Assembly: GCA_020056025.1 (NCBI GenBank)
Contig: JAGVIO010000007.1
Coordinates: 1 to 7,082, forward strand
DNA: 7,082 bases
Origin: an archaeon
GTDB taxonomy: Archaea > Nanobdellota > Nanobdellia > Woesearchaeales > WJKL01
Reading direction: 5' to 3'
In this document: positions 3,500 to 7,082 of the stretch, piece by piece
Layout of the letters: each line of letters opens with the position of its first letter
Position numbering within the stretch: the stretch's first letter is position 1
The notes under the pieces: generated by a model
What the model saw: only the letters and a program-made list of their open reading frames with translations
Database searches by the model: none
Told to the model about the DNA's origin: nothing
Made by a program: the position numbers and the translations under genes

Positions 3500-5923
3500 A
3501 TGGCAAAAGCAGGGCAGATGCTGAATGATGTATTGAGAGTAGTCAAACAGCTTGGCAGAGGAGGCATGGGAGCTGTCTATGTAGTTGAAGCTGTAAGGGA
3601 TTCCCCTGGATATACTCGTTTTCTGAGTGATATAATCGCATGGAGAGAAGCAATAACAAAAGAAGAATTGTTCTCAAACCAGCTGAAAACAATAAGAAGC
3701 ACGCAGTCAATGCTTGAAACTCTTGTCAGGAAAGAGATGGTTCTACAGCAAAGCGGAGCAGGTATTGATGAGATATATAATATAAAAGAAGATATCCTTT
3801 CTAAAAAAGACAAGCGTATAGAATTTATCAACCAAATGAGAGCAGGTCAGATAACATATGCAACAGCAAGAAGGGATGAACTGAAAAAAACACCTGCTGA
3901 AGAGCTTGTAATGACATTGAGAGATGATTATGGCATTGTTCTGCCTTCTGATTCGCTTTTCGCTGCAAAACTGTCTCTTGCAAAGGATGAGAGCAGCCTA
4001 AAAAGGCTTAAGGATGAATGGAAATCACTGATAGGATTAAACCATGAAAACATAGTAAGCGTCTATTCTGGCGGAGAGAATTATTATGTGATGGAGCTTA
4101 TTAGGAATTTCAGGGGAGTTAAATACATTTTAGAGAAGTATACCATTAACCAGAAGATTGGAATAGTTATACAGGCAGCAAACGGCCTTGCAGAAGCGCA
4201 TAACCAGGGCATTGTCCACAGAGACATAAAGCCAGATAATCTCTTCACATTTGAGGATAATAAAGGAATACATACAAAAGTAGGTGACTTTGGCCTTGCA
4301 AAAACAGCTGACTTTGGAACAACATTTACAGGCATGATAGCAGGAACTCCTTATTATATGTCTCCTGAACAGATTGATAATACTAAAAATTGCACTATGT
4401 TATCAGATGTGTATTCACTTGGAGCTACTCTTTATCACCTGATAACAGGCAAAGCACCTTATCATCTTACAAACGAAGAAGGCATAAACCTTTTCCAGCT
4501 TGGTGATAAAATCCGCAACGAAATGACTATAATGCCACGTTCGATTGACCCTAATATACCTCCTGACCTTGAAGATATGATCTGTGTGATGATAGAAAAG
4601 GATCCGAGCCAGAGGCCGCAGTCAATGGAAGAAGTTGCTGAAATGCTTAATAAGTATTTGGCTGAAGAAGATTCATCTGCTTTGGATTCAGTCAACTTCT
4701 CAAAATTAGGATCAGCAAGGCTTGACAAAAGGGTTGATGTTGTTAGAAGAAAGAAGATAAAGAAAGATAAGACTGTTGATCTTATTGAAGAGAAAAAGGG
4801 ATATAATCAGAAACCAGCAGAAAACAAAGCAGCAGAAAATATACAGAAAGAAAGGAAGATAAGCTACAGGCAGAAAGCAGTTGAAGAAGAAAACAAGAGA
4901 AGATACGAAAGAAAAGATGGAAAGAAAAGCTTTAAGAAATGGCTGTATGCAGGAATAGGAGCTATTGCTTTGACTGTAATTGGAACATGTGCTTTATTTG
5001 GAAACAATAAGCCAGTAGATAAAACTAATTATACGCAGAAGACAGAAGTTAAGTCATACATGGATAAGTCTGGAATAGAGAAAACTATTGATAAGAGTTT
5101 GAAGACAGAAACATCAAAAACCATAGCCAAGACAGAAGAGAAAACACCTTATGTTGATCTAACTCCACCAAGCCTGGAAGGAGCAGTGCTTTACATGACA
5201 TTTGATGAAGGTACTGTTGTAAGCGGAGATGGCATTGACGATAAGACAAAGAAAATCCTAAATGAAGGAAATGGCAAGAATTGGTATGTGAAGGATTTAT
5301 CTCCAAAAGGAAATCATGGAGAGATTAAGGGGAAGTTTGCAGTCAAGGATGGAAAGCCAGTTGTATACAAAACATTTGAAGAAGGTTATGATGCTTTAGA
5401 CAAATGGGATTTGTTTTTGGTTAAAGGACAATCTGGAAAGCCAGGAGATTATGCAATGGGATTTGGAGCTAGACAAGGTTATATTTTAATACCTAATTCT
5501 GAAGGCAAAGGAACTTTGGAAGATCATTTTGTGAATAAGAGTTTTAAGATTGCTCTAGATGTAAACCCTAAAGATAAACAAAAACCATATGCTACTTTAT
5601 TTACTAATGAGGATACACAAAGTCCTTATCCAGGAATTTGTATTCATTACTATGGAGGTAAATTTGAGTTTACTGTTGTTGCTAATTCTATACGAAATTT
5701 AATACGAATCAACCCGCCCAAGTCTGAAAGTTGGAGTAATTTAAATTGTAGTTTTGACTTAAATAAACATGAGGGGCAGATTCTTTGTGAAGGTTCTTTA
5801 GCTAAAAATAGTTTAATTAATTATAATGGGTCTAGCAGTAAATCATTTACAATAGGAACTAATCCTAATAAGATAAACACGTCTTTCTTTTTGGGAATAT
5901 TGGATCATTTAAGAATAGAATAA
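3500..5923 (+). CDS. Membrane-anchored Hanks-type Ser/Thr protein kinase with N-lobe insertion and extracellular LamG-like domain
   Basis: The protein has 807 residues. The glycine loop LGRGGMGAVY is at 18-27. The β3 lysine appears only at K157 (FAAKLSL), so about 123 largely charged, helix-prone residues (28-150) are inserted where ordinary kinases have some 10-15. The rest is canonical: αC glutamate probably E173, HRDIKPDN 240-247 (D242, N247), DFG 263-265, SPE 288-290, D303 in SDVYSLG, and R372 in QRP. All catalytic residues are present, so it should be active. A lysine-rich, coiled-coil-like juxtamembrane region (about 404-480) leads to one membrane helix (481-500), an outside linker, and a LamG/ConA-like domain (about 561-807; LYMTFDEG, DLSPKGNHGEIKG, ending ILDHLRIE as LamG domains do). 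The kinase is predicted inside and the ligand-binding domain outside. The G-loop and HRD style resemble bacterial Pkn kinases. Leucine codon use changes sharply after residue 600. The gene converges on the methyltransferase gene with 16 bases between the stops. Confidence 0.9.
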   Translation: MAKAGQMLNDVLRVVKQLGRGGMGAVYVVEAVRDSPGYTRFLSDIIAWREAITKEELFSNQLKTIRSTQSMLETLVRKEMVLQQSGAGIDEIYNIKEDILSKKDKRIEFINQMRAGQITYATARRDELKKTPAEELVMTLRDDYGIVLPSDSLFAAKLSLAKDESSLKRLKDEWKSLIGLNHENIVSVYSGGENYYVMELIRNFRGVKYILEKYTINQKIGIVIQAANGLAEAHNQGIVHRDIKPDNLFTFEDNKGIHTKVGDFGLAKTADFGTTFTGMIAGTPYYMSPEQIDNTKNCTMLSDVYSLGATLYHLITGKAPYHLTNEEGINLFQLGDKIRNEMTIMPRSIDPNIPPDLEDMICVMIEKDPSQRPQSMEEVAEMLNKYLAEEDSSALDSVNFSKLGSARLDKRVDVVRRKKIKKDKTVDLIEEKKGYNQKPAENKAAENIQKERKISYRQKAVEEENKRRYERKDGKKSFKKWLYAGIGAIALTVIGTCALFGNNKPVDKTNYTQKTEVKSYMDKSGIEKTIDKSLKTETSKTIAKTEEKTPYVDLTPPSLEGAVLYMTFDEGTVVSGDGIDDKTKKILNEGNGKNWYVKDLSPKGNHGEIKGKFAVKDGKPVVYKTFEEGYDALDKWDLFLVKGQSGKPGDYAMGFGARQGYILIPNSEGKGTLEDHFVNKSFKIALDVNPKDKQKPYATLFTNEDTQSPYPGICIHYYGGKFEFTVVANSIRNLIRINPPKSESWSNLNCSFDLNKHEGQILCEGSLAKNSLINYNGSSSKSFTIGTNPNKINTSFFLGILDHLRIE

Positions 5924-5939
5924 TTTCCTTAAGAAAAAT

Positions 5940-6473
5940 TCATTTAACTTTCTGTAAAAGTACTGCACTTATTTTAGTTGGTTTATCCTCATATTTAAAT
6001 GAAAGTATCTTGGATTTAATTATTTTCTGTTTGCTAAACAAATGTTCTAATTCTTTATTCGATGGCCTAAACATGGTGTCTATAGGATCTTCATGGTACC
6101 TATAAACATAAGGTACTGTAACTATCAAAAATCCATTTTTCGTGACCAATCTAATTATATTCTTAATTGCAGTTTTTCTGTCTTTAATATGTTCTAATAG
6201 GCTAGCACAAATTAAAAGGTTGAATTTAATAGGTAACTCTAATTTTTTTTCTATATCTATACAAATATCAACTCCTTTTGCTTTTTTTATATCTGCATAA
6301 GTTATACTAAATCCTTTTTGTTTTAATGGTTTAAAGATAATCTTATCAATATAGGGTTGTTCTACTGTTCTGTATCTTAAAGTAGAAGAACCTAAATCTA
6401 GTATCTTGCTTTGCTTAGATAAATCTAAACATTTAATAGTGTCCTTAATCCATATTGCTTCTTCATAAAACAT
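5940..6473 (-). CDS. Class I SAM-dependent methyltransferase (Methyltransf_11-like), probably in glycan synthesis
   Basis: The protein has 177 residues from the chosen start. Motif I is ILDLGSS (24-30), an acidic ADIK follows at 60-63, then FNLLICASLLEHI (84-96) and GFLIVTVPY (114-122). Next come HEDPID (127-132) and F-R-P (135-137), a pattern common in methyltransferases found among sugar and surface-polysaccharide genes. The substrate cannot be read from the sequence. The frame also opens at GTG 6480-6482. I prefer ATG 6471-6473, because GAGGTG (6482-6487 on the plus strand) is a Shine-Dalgarno site 8 bases before it and overlaps the GTG. The gene lies 24 bases downstream of the glycosyltransferase stop, on the same strand, so the two form an operon. 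The internal gene uses a ribosome-binding site, unlike the leaderless genes to the left. Its codons are strongly AT-rich. Confidence 0.82.
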   Translation of the reverse strand: MFYEEAIWIKDTIKCLDLSKQSKILDLGSSTLRYRTVEQPYIDKIIFKPLKQKGFSITYADIKKAKGVDICIDIEKKLELPIKFNLLICASLLEHIKDRKTAIKNIIRLVTKNGFLIVTVPYVYRYHEDPIDTMFRPSNKELEHLFSKQKIIKSKILSFKYEDKPTKISAVLLQKVK

Positions 6474-6481
6474 TTTAATCA

Positions 6482-6487
6482 CACCTC
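6482..6487 (-). promoter_or_regulatory. Ribosome-binding site of the methyltransferase gene
   Basis: GAGGTG on the minus strand matches the archaeal anti-Shine-Dalgarno sequence. It lies 8 bases before ATG 6471-6473. Its last base is the first base of the competing GTG codon, so it can serve only the ATG. This is the one clear ribosome-binding site in the window, as expected for an internal operon gene. Confidence 0.65.
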
Positions 6488-6497
6488 TTTTTTGAAT

Positions 6498-7004
6498 TTA
6501 TTTGTGGAATATACAATAATCCCCTCTTGTAGCATACTTTTTATATGGACTATGGAGTTTTCTAGCAGTATAAATCTCTCCTTTATTATATTTTGAATAA
6601 ACAATTTTATTTAAAACAACCATATCATAAAGTACGCCTTTTACATTTATTTTAAGAATTTCTTTTCTCATCTTACTTAGTAATTTTAATACTTCATTAT
6701 AAGTTCCACCTACAATTCCGGCATTTAATACCTGCTTCGATTGTAAAAATTTGAATTCCTTCCCAAATACTTTAAGATAATGAGATTTCATCCACTTGTT
6801 CTCACAATTGATACTCTCTTCTGACCCAATGAATAATCTAAATTTAGGACTAAGCAATTCAAACGGATTTTTCTTAAACCATACATCGGAAATATCTGTA
6901 ATTAACACTTTTTCAAATTTATTTTTTTTAAGATATTCATAATATTTTAGCCAACGCTCATCATAAGGAGTATGTTTTCCTAACGGCTCTGTCCTAAATC
7001 TCAA
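6498..7004 (-). CDS. Glycosyltransferase, GT-A type, 5'-truncated or disrupted
   Basis: At least 168 residues are encoded. TDISDVWFKKNPFELL (36-51) carries the acidic metal-binding motif (D37, D40) in the form seen in GT-A sugar transferases with a D-V-x-F-x-x-N-P-F signature. QVLNAGIVGG (91-100) and YDMVVLN (126-132) are the usual acceptor/donor-site segments, and the protein ends CIFHK, as many relatives end near a conserved histidine. It should transfer a nucleotide-activated sugar to a surface glycan, with the next gene methylating a product. The N-terminal β-strand region expected before DERWLKYYEYL is missing. The frame has only a TTG (7002-7004) as a possible start and runs without ATG to a stop at 7044-7046, inside a hairpin. 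The gene is therefore probably broken at its 5' end, or frameshifted there. I would not trust the TTG as a true start. Confidence 0.65.
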   Translation of the reverse strand: MRFRTEPLGKHTPYDERWLKYYEYLKKNKFEKVLITDISDVWFKKNPFELLSPKFRLFIGSEESINCENKWMKSHYLKVFGKEFKFLQSKQVLNAGIVGGTYNEVLKLLSKMRKEILKINVKGVLYDMVVLNKIVYSKYNKGEIYTARKLHSPYKKYATRGDYCIFHK

Positions 7005-7026
7005 TTTTAGAAAAATATAATAAGGT

Positions 7027-7050
7027 CCTATGAGTCGTAAGACTCATAGG
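7027..7050 (+). repeat. Perfect 10-bp hairpin with GTAA tetraloop, possible mobile-element end
   Basis: CCTATGAGTC (7027-7036) and GACTCATAGG (7041-7050) pair perfectly around GTAA. Read as plus-strand RNA the loop is a GNRA tetraloop, a stable fold, so a structured plus-strand RNA or single-stranded DNA signal is plausible. The hairpin sits where the glycosyltransferase frame is lost. The sequence after it, ending with an ATG at 7072, is cut off by the window edge. A subterminal hairpin of an IS200/IS605-like element is one possible reading, and a 5' RNA structure is another. Confidence 0.6.
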
Positions 7051-7082
7051 GAGGCAAGAAGGTACCTCGCCATGAGTAAGGA

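Noticed and set aside
5085..5306. Minus-strand open frame inside the kinase gene
   Set aside because: It lies entirely within the kinase linker and LamG coding region and its composition is that of an antisense shadow.
5921..5942. Shared terminator between the converging kinase and methyltransferase genes
   Set aside because: Only a short CTTAAG palindrome and brief T- and A-runs are present; not enough to call a terminator.
7072..7082. A plus-strand gene beginning ATGAGTAAG at the right edge
   Set aside because: Only three codons are visible, the GGAGG is about 17 bases away and no TATA box is at the expected distance, so it is not listed as a gene.

Overview
The window looks archaeal and is probably from an AT-rich, uncultivated lineage of the DPANN type (Woesearchaeota/Pacearchaeota-like). 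The archaeal call rests on sequence: three genes have a clear TATA box of the TTTATAAA/TTTATATA type. For two of them the box is centred 26-28 bases before an ATG, as expected for leaderless archaeal transcripts. The lineage is inference; no rRNA or marker gene is present.

Layout, left to right. (1) Bases 1-138 carry no gene, but hold three short sequences (A, B, C) that recur between 1430 and 1699. (2) 139-1347, minus strand: an AAA ATPase of the AAA_14/DUF4143 class. Its promoter is a palindromic TATA box next to a 9-bp inverted repeat. (3) 1348-1811, no intact gene: repeat C again, a 41-codon plus-strand coding remnant ending in a GLRSTEKKF segment, then repeats B and A again. (4) 1812-3188, minus strand: a second, distantly related ATPase with a C-terminal PD-(D/E)XK-like motif. 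(5) 3189-3499, intergenic: a leaderless promoter, three tandem 32-bp units each opening with a palindrome-like core, a second GLRSTEKKF remnant, and the kinase promoter. (6) 3500-5923, plus strand: a large membrane-anchored Ser/Thr protein kinase with an unusual insertion of about 123 residues inside the N-lobe and a C-terminal LamG-type domain outside the cell. (7) 5940-7004, minus strand: an apparent operon of a glycosyltransferase missing its N-terminus, followed by a SAM-dependent methyltransferase. (8) 7027-7050: a perfect 10-bp hairpin with a GTAA loop, located where the glycosyltransferase frame breaks.

How the parts may relate. The left half looks like a repeat-rich accessory region in which an [ATPase, promoter, GLRSTEKKF remnant] arrangement occurs twice. 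The kinase is a plausible surface sensor: carbohydrate- or protein-binding domain outside, kinase inside. The two genes after it look like surface-glycan genes. A marked change in leucine codon use inside the kinase gene (near base 5300-5390) suggests that the LamG end and the glycan genes have a different history from the kinase part. No complete new multi-gene system is proven here. The best candidates for something undescribed are the kinase architecture, the 32-bp palindrome array and the duplicated ATPase/remnant unit.
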